Source: CAJBLF01 sp964418415
GTDB taxonomy: Bacteria; Patescibacteriota; Gracilibacteria; Absconditabacterales; Absconditicoccaceae
Assembly (NCBI GenBank): GCA_964418415.1
Contig: CAYQLB010000007.1
Span: forward strand, 1-39,407
Direction: 5' to 3'
Length of the DNA stretch: 39,407 nt
In this document: positions 1-10,432 of the stretch, one piece after another
How the letters are laid out: each line of letters opens with the position of its first letter
Numbering within the stretch: position 1 is the first letter of the stretch
Notes under the pieces: model-generated
Seen by the model: only the letters and a program-made list of their open reading frames with translations
Databases searched by the model: none
Told to the model about the DNA's origin: nothing
Program-made: the position numbers and the translations under genes

Positions 1-38
1 GCAGACTGTTGCGGGTTCGAGTCCCGTCACCCGCTCCA
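1..38 (+). tRNA. 3' part of a tRNA-Gly (5' half outside window)
   Basis: The first 38 bases read as anticodon-stem 3' strand, 5-nt variable loop, a perfect T-stem/loop (GCGGG-TTCGAGT-CCCGT), a 7-nt acceptor strand, discriminator T and encoded CCA. The acceptor 3' strand ends C70 G71 C72 with U73, the set typical of bacterial tRNA-Gly (G1:C72, C2:G71, G3:C70, U73). The anticodon lies outside the window, so it cannot be told whether this is an ordinary glycine tRNA or the UCA-anticodon one needed to read TGA as Gly. The recombinase frame runs antisense through it, which marks it as the integration site of the element to its right. Confidence 0.85.
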
Positions 39-1708
39 GACGGAATATTACCATCCTTGAGGTGGTCAAATATACTGTACAGAGCAGAAATTTGAGGGGT
101 TTGATACCCTTCATTTTTTTTATAGTAGAGTTTCCCTCAAAACAAAACTCCGACTAATAACATTTTCAACTCTACGCTTCATAACTCCCAAATAGACAAT
201 GGGTCTTCTATAATATTCTTTATTCTTTCATACAAAACTACAAACTCCCTTTCATTGAGGATTTTGTCTTGTAGCTCATTTTGCATTGTTTCTTTCTCTT
301 GTTCTAATTCTGCTCGTTTCTCTTCTACATTTTGTATCAATTCTATCTTAGTGAGTTTTCATAGTGTGTTGCTAAGATTATCTATTTCTTTCTCTATGTC
401 TTTTATTCTTTGTTTCTTTGCTTCATTCAAATTATGTTGTCTCTTATTTTTATCATTAAATACTTCTTGTAATATCTCATCCAATAAAGCAAGTATTCAC
501 TTATTTGGAGTCAGTCTTTCTAATAACTTTTCAAAATCTCAGTGCATAAGTTCTACATTGATGTTTTCTTTATGAGTACATTCTTTCCTATTACATCAAT
601 AATAGTAGTATAATGTTCCCATTTTACCTTTTGATGGTCGTGCTGTCATAGGATAATGACAATGAGGGCAATATACTAATCATCTCAAAGGATATAATTC
701 TGATGTATCTTTTCTTGGTCATACTTTCAATCATCATTTCTGATTCAGTCTTTTGAGAATCTTATTCGCTGTAGAAAGACTTATCAAAGGCATATGAACT
801 GCCTCTACTGGTTTTGTGACCCCATAATTTGGGTTTGGATAGAGAATAAATCCTGCATAAAAATAGAGCTTTTCTACCTCAAAGAGTCTTTGTATAAACG
901 TAAGACTAAGGTTTCACGGATTTGCAGAATGAGAATTTGATTTGAGTTTGTTGTCATTGAAATATTGTAAAAGTTGAGATTGATTTATAATTGCTCCATT
1001 GGCGAATAGCTCCAATCATTCCTTTATGATAGAAGCCTGAGGCTCTACTTTTTGTAATAATTTTTCTATTTTATTTCAGTTTTTTATATGGATTCTTTCG
1101 TATCCTGCTGGAACATCAAAAATCCAATGTCAACTCAATAATTTAGCTTTAGACCCATTCAAACTCCTTTCTCTGATACGCAATCTTTCGCTTTTTGCAA
1201 TCGCTATATCTATGTCCGTAATAAAGGAATCACTTACATTTACGCTTGAGATATTTCTTCCTGTATACGTTGTGATTATATCTACTCCCGTAGATTCTAT
1301 ACGCTTTTTTAGTTCTCCCGTTTGAGCTGTATTTTCACTTCTTGAGATTCTTGAAACTTCGGTGCATAAGAAATAAGATACTTTTGGATACTTTGCATTT
1401 TCTTTTTTCAAATATTCTATAGAGTCCAATAATCCCTTTCTACTCATATCTGCCCCCGATTTTCCTCCGTCAGAAAAGACTTTCAATACTTTTATGTCCT
1501 TAGCTTCTGCCCATCTTCTGCAAGTAGCCTCCTGACTTTCTAAACCATTTCCTTCGTCTACCTGTTTTTGGTCTGAAACACGAACATAGATAATAGCTAT
1601 GGGATTCTTTTTTGCTTCTATGTACTTCTCTCTTTCTACATACTCTCCCTTTTCTAAATCAAATTTTAGCTTCTTGCTAACGTCATACTTGGGTTGTTTC
1701 TGAGACAT
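1..1708 (-). CDS. large serine recombinase (integrase), C-terminus runs into the tRNA and off the window
   Basis: At least 569 residues when TGA is Gly. The N-terminal resolvase domain carries the nucleophile in YVRVS (about residue 42) and SRISRS; a recombinase domain follows, then a zinc ribbon (CPHC near residue 345, second Cys pair in GCNRKEC) and a Lys/Glu-rich coiled coil, the usual order in large serine integrases. Start chosen at ATG 1708 (MSQKQ...), overlapping the end of the upstream XRE gene, so the two are co-transcribed. No TAA/TAG occurs between 1708 and base 1: the frame passes antisense through the tRNA-Gly 3' end, reading GAGDGTRTRN. The natural C-terminus therefore depends on what lies beyond the tRNA, as expected when integration fuses the gene to its attachment site. 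It probably integrates and excises the 1-10.4 kb element. Confidence 0.9.
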
Positions 1709-1919
1709 TTTCGTTTTGGATAAGAAATAAATCATTTGGACTACAAGAGAGTCCATTTAGAAGTTTATATATTGTCATAAACTCTATCTTTTTTGGCTTT
1801 GCCCTATTGATTGCTGAGAGCTGTTGGGGCGTTATTCCTGTGATTTGCGATAACTCTTTTAGAGTCATTGACTTAGATTTTATCAAACTCTTTAGATTTA
1901 TTGATATATAGCTTCTCAT
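1677..1919 (-). CDS. XRE/Cro-type helix-turn-helix regulator
   Basis: 80 aa. The core (LKELSQITGITPQQLSAINR) is a Cro/CI-type helix-turn-helix followed by a short helix, like small YozG-type regulators. TGA near the end is read as Gly, so the protein ends at TAG 1677 and overlaps the recombinase start by about 32 nt, implying translational coupling. ATG 1919 is preferred over an upstream start because homologous small XRE proteins begin just before the first helix. A T/A-rich repeat sits immediately upstream and is a plausible autoregulatory operator. Likely role (inference): controls expression of its own operon with the integrase. Confidence 0.8.
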
Positions 1920-1941
1920 ATAGTATATATTAGTATATAAA
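1920..1941 (-). promoter_or_regulatory. AT repeat upstream of XRE gene, possible operator/-10
   Basis: Read on the minus strand, TATACTA occurs twice within about 16 bases directly before the XRE start codon. It could serve as -10 region and operator together. Position and repetition are the only support. Confidence 0.35.
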
Positions 1942-2012
1942 GGTGTTTGATGTAAATATAATGATTTTTTTATAAAAATCAACTATAATTTCATTTTTTC
2001 TTTTATACGAAA

Positions 2013-2038
2013 AAAGATGGGTTATTAAGCCCATCTTT
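2013..2038. terminator. bidirectional-looking hairpin terminator
   Basis: AAAGATGGG (2013-2021) pairs with CCCATCTTT (2030-2038) around an 8-nt loop. It lies between the 47-aa gene (ends 2047) and the XRE/recombinase operon, so on the minus strand it would end transcription from the 47-aa gene side. The T-run is short. Confidence 0.6.
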
Positions 2039-2046
2039 CTCAGGAA

Positions 2047-2190
2047 TTACTTAGAATCTCTATCTTGGAGATAATCTTCTACCACGATGGAGCAAATACT
2101 TTTTACCATATCTATGAGTTTTTGTACTTCCTCATTAGATAGGTCTTTGTATTCGTCTCAAAGCAATTGCCTAGCTTTTTCTATAAGCAT
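2047..2190 (-). CDS. small 47-aa helical protein, unknown
   Basis: MLIEKARQLLGDEY... ending in QDRDSK and TAA; one TGA is read as Gly at residue 11. The sequence is amphipathic and helical (KDLSNEEVQKLIDMVKSICS) with no recognised motif. The frame is closed by TAG just upstream of the ATG at 2190. It lies downstream of the 496-aa gene in the element, separated from it by a cluster of small hairpins, and is followed by a terminator. It could be a small plasmid-maintenance or regulatory protein, but nothing in it proves that. Confidence 0.5.
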
Positions 2191-2191
2191 A

Positions 2192-2258
2192 GTACCATTG
2201 GTACGCTACTTGGTCTAAGTTAATAGACATTACGTAGTTGGTAATTGGTATGCTTACC
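2192..2258. other. cluster of three short hairpins
   Basis: Three inverted repeats follow each other: GTACC-ATT-GGTAC (2192-2204), GTCTA-agttaa-TAGAC (2213-2228) and GGTA-tgct-TACC (2247-2258). They sit in the leader of the 47-aa gene. They could be a regulator site or part of a replication origin of the element. Confidence 0.4.
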
Positions 2259-2296
2259 ACGTGTAAAAGCATCCTAATAAAAGGATTATAAATATA

Positions 2297-3787
2297 TTAT
2301 TCTTTTCCTTTCTTTTTGGAAGGTTTTTTGATTTTTTTTACATAGCCTTTTAACTCTCTTTTTATAGAAATCCCTGTCCCTATTTTTTTACCCAAATCAT
2401 CATATTGGGGTCATATCATACCAGGTTTTGCGTTGGTTTTTAGTTTATGGATATTTGCGTTGTCAGTCAGTCATACCATAGTAATTGTCAAACTTTGGTA
2501 ATCTACCGCCTCAATAAGCCTAGTTATCTCCTGTATCATCATTTTCTTTGCTTGTTTCTTTACTTCTTCATCAGACAACTTTTGAATTTGTGGCTTAATT
2601 TTTAATCCTTCTATACCACTACCTTTTATTCATTTACCTTTTATTTCTTCTTCTGGTACTCATCCTGCATATTCAGGAGAAAACTGATAAAAATAATGTC
2701 AAAAAACATCATAAAGAAAACTATAAAAAGACTCAAAAATATTAGTCTTCTGATTTATCTGTATTCGTTCATTATCACTACTCAGTCACAATTCAATCTT
2801 TTCTCGGTCTATGTACATAGTCACTGCTCAATAGTGCTGATAGCATTCTATAGCATTCAAAAGTTTTACTTTGAATGGTTCTCTACTATGTTTTTCAAAT
2901 GTATCTCTCAATATTAGTTTAAGTACATTTTGCTTATCTAATCGGTCTAAAGTAATATCAGGCATATTTTTTGCTACTTCTTCCAATACAGAAAGATTAT
3001 CTATGACCATTTTTTCTTTCTTAGATATGGCTCATCAGAATAGCTCTATAAGTTTTTCTTTTTTGTTATCTTTTATATCTAAATCATCTCCCAATAGTTT
3101 TAGTATGAGATAGTTTATTACGTTTTGAACTGGCTTATATTCACTGACTTGAAATAGTATTTTTGATAGATTTGAACTATAATTAGAGTATTTTACTTTG
3201 TTTTCATAATCTTTTAGTAAAAGATTTTTAAGCATTTCTACAACAAAAAATTCATCAATGAAATCTATATCTTCGTCTTCCGTGTACCGTTTATAAAGAG
3301 TCTTTTCATCTCAATATATATTAGCAAGTTTACTGGTAATATAATAGTTAAGATTTCACAATCTGACCAAATTTGATTCAAAATTGATACGACTATCTAA
3401 GTAAAACCATATAAGCGGGTCTCAGTATTTACCTATATTATCTTTGATTTTTTCATTGAATTGTTTTATCTCATAAAGAGCTACCGTATAATCATCATAT
3501 TTCCTTTGGATTTCTTTATTTTCTGTCTTTATACTACGAAAACCCCGTATGTTTTCATTCATACGTAAATCTCTTCTAAGCCCCTCCAATTCCAAATTAC
3601 TAAGTTCAATAAAGCTGGGGAGTAATTTACTATAGTAATTTTGTTTGAATTCATCACTTTCCTTTTCTATTCTTGCTTCTGTCATTTTACAAAGATTTTT
3701 CGTAGAAGTAATAATGTGGACATTGTTATTCAATATCAAATTATACTCATTTCTCTTCTTTGGCTCTATTTTCTCTCATTCCTTCAT
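2297..3787 (-). CDS. 496-aa protein of unknown function in integrated element
   Basis: One continuous frame from ATG 3787 (MKEGEKIEPKKRNEYNL) to TAA 2297 once TGA is Gly; with the standard code it breaks into at least four pieces. It is charged, mainly helical and has no signal peptide or membrane segment. The last 60 residues are Lys-rich (ends KKPSKKKGKE), suggesting nucleic-acid contact. I do not recognise a family. It lies in the element between the serine recombinase operon and the divergent restriction-modification operon. Candidate roles are replication accessory, mobilisation or defence protein, but none is supported by a motif. Confidence 0.7.
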
Positions 3788-3890
3788 AATGTAATTTTTA
3801 CAAAATAAACCATTCACAATATAGACAAACCAACGAAAAAATAAAGCTACTTTTGGTTGTTTTTGTAGTTCTAAAAAATATATTGAAGAA

Positions 3891-4051
3891 GCTTAGACTA
3901 ACACATTGAAACCCCTTATAAGAAAAAGAGGGCGGTTTGCGGTATTTTCACGCATTCGCTCTCTTATAGGGACGGTGTGTTGGTCTAAGCAACCTGAAGG
4001 TATCGTAAATCGTCCCCTTATTCTAAAACAAGAGACATTACGATGGTCAGG
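3891..4051. other. strongly structured intergenic region (two large hairpins)
   Basis: First structure: 15-nt arms GCTTAGACTAACACA (3891-3905) and TGTGTTGGTCTAAGC (3976-3990) pair with one G-U; inside, CCCTTATAAGA pairs with TCTTATAGGG, then TGCG with CGCA. Second: 3993-4008 pairs with 4038-4051 (CCTGA..ATCGTAA / TTACGAT..TCAGG). Together they fill the divergent gap between the unknown 496-aa gene and mod. This could be a non-coding RNA, a leader controlling mod, or a single-strand origin, since the element encodes a rolling-circle Rep. Strand is undecided. Nothing else is seen in 3788-4081. Confidence 0.6.
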
Positions 4052-4081
4052 TCTGCTTTATATACCTACCATTTTTTTGTT

Positions 4082-5968
4082 ATGACAAAAAAAGAACTAT
4101 CTGAACAAGAGATTGCTTATGTTTGTGAATGTCTAAAAACCTGAAAAACTATTCCTATAAAATATAAAGATTTAATCTTTGAAAGAGAGGTAAAAAAGCA
4201 AGAATACGAACTAACATACTGATGTAAAGAAAGAGAAAATGATATAATTTCCGACACTTGGGCAACGCCCTTACAGAAAGTTAAATCCTATTGACCAATG
4301 AAGGAGGGACTATGGGATAATAAACTTATTTTTGGGGATAATTTACAGGTATTAAAAACTATTCTGACTGATGAAGGACTAAAAAAAGAAATAGAGAAAA
4401 ATTGATGAATAAAACTCATCTATATAGACCCCCCATTTTCAACTAAAAGTGATTTCAAATCTTGAGAATGAGAAAAAGCATATTGAGATAAAATAGCTTG
4501 AGCTGAATTTATAGAATTTCTAAGAAAAAGATTGGTATTGATGAAAGAAATATTAGCAAAAGATTGAAGTATTTATGTTCATTTAGATTCAAAGAAAGCT
4601 CATTACATAAAAATAATTATGGATGAAATCTTTTGAGAAAATAATTTTAGGTCTCAAATTATTTGGAACACAGCATCTATAAATGTAGCCTGATTCAAAT
4701 GACTTGCTAATAATTGGATATATTCTCAATGAATAATTTTTTACTATTCAAACAAAGATAAATGTATATTCAATAAACAATATATTAAAAATCTAAAATA
4801 TCCACACAGCGATAAAGATTGATATTATAGATTAAATAAAAAATGAGAAAAAGTATATGAAAAAAATGATTTATGAGACCCTATAACAGACATATGGAAT
4901 GATATATTGTCTTTTAATTACGTTGCATCTGCAAAACAAAGTCTTTGATATCCAACTCAAAAACCAGAAGAATTATTAGCAAGAATTATAAATGCTTCTT
5001 CTAATAAATGAGACATTATTCTTGATGCTTTTTCTGGTTCTTGAACAACGGTTGCCGTTGCTGAAAAACTCTGAAGAAAATGGATAGGGATAGATTGTGG
5101 AAAATTATCTATATATACAATTCAGGATAGAATAATGAATCTCAAAAAAGAAATTTGAAAGGTTAAGGAAGATGTTGAAAGAATAAAAGCAAAACCGTTT
5201 TCTATATATAATGCTGGTCTTTATGATTATAAGATATTACAGAGTTTGGATTGGGATTGATATGTAGATTTTTCATTAGCATTATTCCAAGCAAAAAAGA
5301 AAGAACATAAAATAAATGGGATTGAATTAGACTGATATATAGGAGTAGACCACGTACAAGTTTTTAACTACAATCACGGAAGAAAAGGGATTGGGTTAGA
5401 CTATGATTATATAAAAAATTTACACGATATTATAGGTAAAAAGATAACTAAAAAATTTTATATCATTTGTCCTGCCTCAAAAGTAGACTTTATTGAAGAT
5501 GTGGTAAAATATGAAAATATAGAATACTATATTCTGAGAGTACCTTATTCTATTATTTCAGAATTACATAAAAGGCCTTTTGATAAAATACACCAGCCTG
5601 TAAGTGAAAAGGATGTAAATAATACTATTGATGCTGTAGGTTTTGATTTTATTCAAATTCCAAAAGTAGAAACAGAATATAAAAAATCTGATTACTCTAT
5701 ACATATAAAGACATTTGAATCCAAGACTATATCTAAAAAACCTTTAGAATTAGAAAATTTAGAGAGCTTATCTATGGTTATTATTGATTACAACTACAAT
5801 TGAGAATATGTGAATTTTGAGGAAGTGCTATATGCAGACCAAATCAAAAAGAATGGTTATAAAATTTCTTTGGATAAGGAGCGTTTGAAACAAGATTGTA
5901 TGATAATCTATATTGATATTTTTTGAAATGAAAAAAGAGAAATAATCAGTCTCAAATCTTTTAGATAA
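4082..5968 (+). CDS. mod: type III restriction-modification DNA methyltransferase (Mod)
   Basis: 628 aa with about 26 TGA codons as Gly. Beta-class N6-adenine methyltransferase: catalytic DPPF (LIYIDPPFST, about residue 122) precedes the AdoMet loop AFSGSGTT (about 322), whose second glycine is encoded by TGA. Between them lies the variable target-recognition region (LRKRLVLMKEILAKDGSIYVH is in the core; WNDI... leads into the TRD). The C-terminal 250 residues are a Mod-specific extension. It methylates adenine in the recognition site and provides specificity for the partner nuclease. The res gene begins 14 nt after its TAA, so they form one operon. No Shine-Dalgarno is visible; the start is the first ATG after a T-run. 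Glycine use is heavily TGA, so the gene is adapted to this code. Confidence 0.92.
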
Positions 5969-5982
5969 TTATTTATTTTCTA

Positions 5983-8900
5983 ATGACAGAGCTAACTATC
6001 AAAGATAGTGACTTGGTACTACAAATCTCCCCAAGTTATGACATCAAAAAAATTGACATCAATAAGTATGAGCCTTTTATTGATAAATTATGCTGAACAA
6101 GAGAATACCAAAAGGAAGCTATTAGAAAAATATGTATTTACCTATTATGATGAAGGTATCAAAATCTTAAATGATTAGCTGAAGAAAATTTCAGTCATAA
6201 TGATTTTTTGAAACAAAAATATTGAACAATAGGTCATTTTTTGAATCAATTACATTTGTCTGATAAATTATCTTGTAATATAGACTTAGCAACCTGAACA
6301 GGTAAATCCTATGTAATGTATGGAATTGCTCAAATTCTGCTTTGTGAGTGAGTTATTGATAGGGTTTTAATCCTTTGTCCTTCAATAACTATTGAAGAAT
6401 GATTAACAAAGAAATTCAAAGACCTATCAACTGATGCAGACCTCAAAAGACTATTACCCAATAAAACAGGGATAAAAAATCCAAGAATATTACAAGCTGA
6501 CAAAACTATTGAAGCTGGAGATGTTTGTATAGAGAATATACATTCTACATATAAGAACACAAAATCTGCTATAGAAGACAGTTTACTTCATCATTGAGAG
6601 AAAACCCTTGTATTGAATGATGAAGCCCATCATATCTACTCAAAAGCAGATAAAAACGTAAAGAAGCGAAAAGAATTTTTAGAAGATGAAGATTATTGAT
6701 TCAAATATATTGTATGATTTTCAGGAACTCCTTATATAGAAAATGATTACTTTACAGATGTTATATATAGATATTCTCTGTTAGAGGCTATGGAGCAAAA
6801 GTTTGTAAAGAAAATTGATTATGTTATAGAAGATACTATCACAAAAGGGAATAATTACATTAAAATGCAAGTTATCCATCAAAACCACGAAAAAATAAAA
6901 GCTAAATATCATAAAATTAAGCCAATTACGATAATAATTTCTAAAGATATAGAACATTGTAAAAAAGATAGACAAGTAATTATAGACTATCTAATAAAAG
7001 AACTATGATACCCAAAAGATAAGGCTGAGAAAGAGGTTTTGATAGTGACTTCTCATTCCGACCACAAAGATAATATAGAAATCTTGAGAAAGGTACACGA
7101 TTCGTCAAATCCTGTAGAATGGATTTGTAGTGTTGCTATGCTAACAGAAGGATGGGATGTCCCAAATGTTTTTCAGATTGTTCCATCGGAAGAAAAGGCT
7201 TTCAATTCAAAATTACTTATCTCTCAGGTTATAGGTAGATGACTAAGAGTCCCTGAAGAATACAAAGGAGAAGATTTACACGTAAAAGTATTGAATCACG
7301 TTAAGTTTAGCGATAGAATAAAGCATTTGGTAGACGAAATATTAGAGAGAGATGATAGAATTTATAGCTATCCTATCAAAGAGAAAGAAAAGTATAATTT
7401 TGATGTTTATAGTCTTGTATATGATAGAGAATCTAAAGAAGAAATAAATACTGAAAAAGATGGACAATATGATTTTAGTAAGATAAAAAGAGAAGGTATC
7501 AATATCTCTCCTGAACAAGAAAGAGAAGAAATAAAAATTTGATATGAAGTTATGGGTACTGAAAATAACTATGAAGATGAACTTATTATCAAAAGAAAGA
7601 TTGTATCAATAGATGAGTTAGCTCAGCAAATTAACAATAAATTGAGGGCTTGGGATATTGAAATGGAGACAACTTATGCAGAAGAATACGATTTCAAAAC
7701 AATCAAAAGTATTATTGAAAAATCGTTAAAAAAGAGAGATACTACAATAATTACTGAATGAATTGCTACTAAATTTTTACAAGCCTTTGGTACGCTAAAG
7801 AGAAAATCTAACAAAGTATTGAGATATAAAGCAGAAGCTCAGGATATTTGCAAAAAGAATACACAAGAAATTCCAGCATCTAGCCTTTGATTGTCAGTTA
7901 TAAAAAACAAAAAAGGATATGTTTTTTATGATGAAATCTCAGAAAAATATAGCAAAGAAGAAGATAAACAAGCATTAGATAGCCTAAAAGAAGAAGTTGG
8001 GTCAAAATATCTTATAAATATAAACAATAGCTATACTTTCAAAACTCCTTTTAATCTTGCTTTGGTGCAAAATAGTACGCCTGAAAAGGACTTTATTGAA
8101 AACCTAATCAAAGAAAAGAATGTAAACATTATAGATGGTTGGTGTAAGTCAAAAGATAAATGATTTTATGAATTAGAATTTTCTTGGAAGAGATGAGAGC
8201 ATACAGTATTAGACCACTTCAACCCTGATTTTTTTATTAAGCAAGGAGAAAATATCATAGTTATTGAAATCAAAGATAATAATTCCATCAAAGAGTATTC
8301 TAGGGATTTCATTAGAAACAAAGAGAAATACTTTACAGCCCAAAAACACTTTGAAACATTGAATGAGTTTTTGAAAGAAAAGAAAATAAAGCAAAAATAC
8401 TTCTTTCATTTCTGTAGTCCAAAGGATTATTGAAGTTTATTTGGGTATCTAAGAAATAATAATATTGATAAGTACTTATCCAATTTAGACGAGGTGTTTG
8501 AAAATACAAAACTCAAAGAAACAGAATTAAAAGACATAGAAATAAAACAATTGGATTTATTTGATAGAACAGAACTCACAAAGCATTTCTGAGCAAACCG
8601 AGAGAAGTTAGAAGATGGTAGTAGAATTTTCTTAATTACTGCTGAAAAAAACTATCAGGAGAATAGAGAAAATAAAGAATATAATTTTTCTGCAGACGAG
8701 TTAACAAAAACCTTTGAATTAGAGCTTAGAATAAAATTATTTGATAAAATGAGAGATGATGAAGACGTAGCATTAGAAATACTAAATGCAGAAGAAAGTA
8801 GCTGAAAGCCGAATAAAGAATTGATTTCTTATTTCAATTATGCAAGTGATGGTTTATCTCTTGGAGCTATGGAGAATGCTCTAAGATTTAATGATACTAT

Positions 8901-9177
8901 CAAAGAACATATAAAAGATAACTACTCAGCCCCTTCATTTCTTATAAATTCTTCTTATGAATATTATGATTTGATAAAGAAATGAGAATACAAAAAAATT
9001 GATAAAGGAATATACGAAGAGCTACCAAACCTAATAGCTTTATTAAGAATCAAATACAGAAATCAATCTGCTCACGGTAGTAAAGTAATCACAAAGGAAG
9101 ATTTTGAAGAACTTAGAGAATTTCTTGTGACTGGAGAATGAATATTGCTAAGATTGGTTGAACTATTGATAAAGTAG
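5983..9177 (+). CDS. res: type III restriction endonuclease subunit (Res) with C-terminal HEPN-like tail
   Basis: 1064 aa. SF2 helicase motifs in order: Walker A ATGTGKS (about residue 106, first Gly is TGA), DEAH-type NDEAHH (about 212), FSGTP (about 247), and motif VI QVIGRGLR (about 416, Gly-TGA). A PD-(D/E)XK nuclease follows: DHFNPDFFI then VIEIKD (about 746-765). This is the standard Res layout: ATP-dependent translocation and cleavage between two oppositely oriented sites with Mod. Beyond the nuclease lie about 200 further residues with an R-N-x3-H motif (RNQSAHG, about 1030), resembling HEPN or DUF4145-type helical domains seen on other restriction subunits; that assignment is inference. 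About 23 TGA codons. It is convergent with rep, 8 nt apart. Confidence 0.92.
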
Positions 9178-9185
9178 AATCTAAA

Positions 9186-10100
9186 CTATTTCTCTTCAAA
9201 TCAATTTTTGTAATATTCAAAGGTCTTTTCTACAAATCTATCATTACTTATAATATCAGGTTTTTCTATCTTCCAGCCTCTAAAAATACCGTATGTAGCA
9301 AAAAAGCGGTATTTTTTGATTTGTTGAATTTCTATCACTTCCGAAAGTTGCGGTATATCTAACTTGGAGAATTTGACTGCGTATTTGAAGACTTCCCCTA
9401 TACCTTTACGGCTGTAATTGTCCTTATTCACTTCTACCTTTCTTATTCCTACTGAATAGCTGTCTTTTGTTATTTTGTACCATTCCTTTTGAAGCTCCCT
9501 ATTGGAATAAGTCCCTAGCTTTTGAGAGTATTCTATGGAAATTTCTTTATCGGTACAGACAAGCATATGGATATGAGGATGTCGTCCACTTTTGGGACTA
9601 TATGTGACTTCTACGGAGCTGATTATACCGTCAAAATTATACATAAAGCTCTTGGATTTGTGGGTCTCTCTTTTGGAATTTCTGAACTTTTGGGCTAGTT
9701 TCTCTTTCGCCGTCCATAGCTTATCCATAAGAAAATCTAAAGTCTGACCATTATTGTGTCTGACCGTCAATGTTATGTGATACCGTTGTTTTGTGTCCAG
9801 TCAGTACTGGATAATTCAGGCTTCAAACTTCTGTATCATTTTTATAGACCTTCTTGTTGCACAAGCTAAGCAAAACTTATCGTATTTACAGAAATTCGTT
9901 TTGTATAGCTTTTTCTCTCCGTTGAGATAATCACGGAAGATGAGAACATTACAACAGTCCCTTATTCTTCCTTTTTTCCATATAGACCCTAAAAGGTGGG
10001 GCTTATGTTCTTCTAAGTATCCTGTAATGACTTTCTTTTTTTCTTGGCTTCTGACCATTTTATCAATAGTCCTTTGAATGATGTCTTCGGATAGAGGCAT
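9186..10100 (-). CDS. rep: rolling-circle replication initiator (Rep_1/HUH family)
   Basis: 304 aa. N-terminal zinc-finger-like CKYDKFCLAC with ATRR; motif 1 YHITLTVRH (about residue 115); metal-binding HUH motif HPHIHML (about 173); motif 3 with FKYAVKF (about 252), all as in plasmid Rep proteins of the pC194/pUB110 group. It would nick the plus origin through its tyrosine and start rolling-circle replication. The codon before HPHIH is CGA, where Trp is common, so the element appears to share the CGA=Trp code. Joined across two TGA (Gly) at about 9795-9817. ATG 10100 is chosen because it starts a clean Rep N-terminus; an ATG at 10172 is possible but would overlap the divergent ORF. Confidence 0.88.
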
Positions 10101-10126
10101 TGTTTTATATACTAACAAAGTAAAAT

Positions 10127-10399
10127 ATGAGTAGAAGGTTTTTAGTACAAAGATTTGATACCAAACAGGCATTACGTGAAATCTTTACTGCTATGTGATT
10201 TGGGGAATCTCTTTATAGGCTTGTTGAATTGTTGCTGGAAGTAGAGCTAGATAATGACGTCAGTTCTTCTAATGGTTGAAAATCAGGCAATTCTAAGTCA
10301 AAGCTAGGTATCTCTAATGATGGAAAATCAGGTAATTCTAAGTCAAAGTTGGGTATCTCTAAGCGAAAAAGCTCCATTGCGAAGAGTTGTAATAACTAA
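10127..10399 (+). CDS. 90-aa protein with a 15-aa tandem repeat, divergent from rep
   Basis: Starts MSRRFLVQRFDTKQALREIF and contains the 15-residue unit (N-[GD]-GKSGNSKSKLGIS) twice; TAA at 10397. Two TGA are Gly. The N-terminal 45 residues are helical, the rest is a Ser/Lys/Gly-rich repeat tail. It is transcribed away from rep with a 26-nt gap, a typical place for a copy-number or segregation protein, and a terminator follows. No family is recognised. The near-identical repeats, differing only by mostly silent changes, support a translated frame. Confidence 0.6.
10271..10360 (+). repeat. 45-bp tandem repeat, two copies, in frame
   Basis: Unit 1 is 10271-10315 and unit 2 is 10316-10360. They differ at a few positions, including TGA versus GGA glycine codons at one place, so the change there swaps ordinary and recoded Gly (GGTTGA to GATGGA). 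Confidence 0.85.
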
Positions 10400-10405
10400 A
10401 AAATA

Positions 10406-10430
10406 CTCAAATTGCTTTGAGCGTTTTATT
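10406..10430 (+). terminator. intrinsic terminator after the 90-aa gene
   Basis: CTCAAA (10406-10411) pairs with TTTGAG (10416-10421), loop TTGC, then CGTTTTATT. It is 7 nt after the stop codon of the 90-aa gene. Confidence 0.65.
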
Positions 10431-10432
10431 CC

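Noticed and set aside
255..575. Plus-strand frame rich in Ser/Phe/Cys
   Set aside because: Antisense shadow of the recombinase coiled coil; composition mirrors the opposite strand.
3891..4051. tmRNA, RNase P RNA or SRP RNA
   Set aside because: No tRNA-like domain, tag frame or conserved core sequence of these RNAs could be seen.
4082..9177. Apparent frameshifted, multiply broken mod and res pseudogenes
   Set aside because: Every break is an in-frame TGA; read as Gly the genes are intact with all catalytic motifs.
10271..10360. CRISPR-like repeat
   Set aside because: Two directly abutting 45-bp units without spacers, in a coding frame; no cas genes anywhere in the window.
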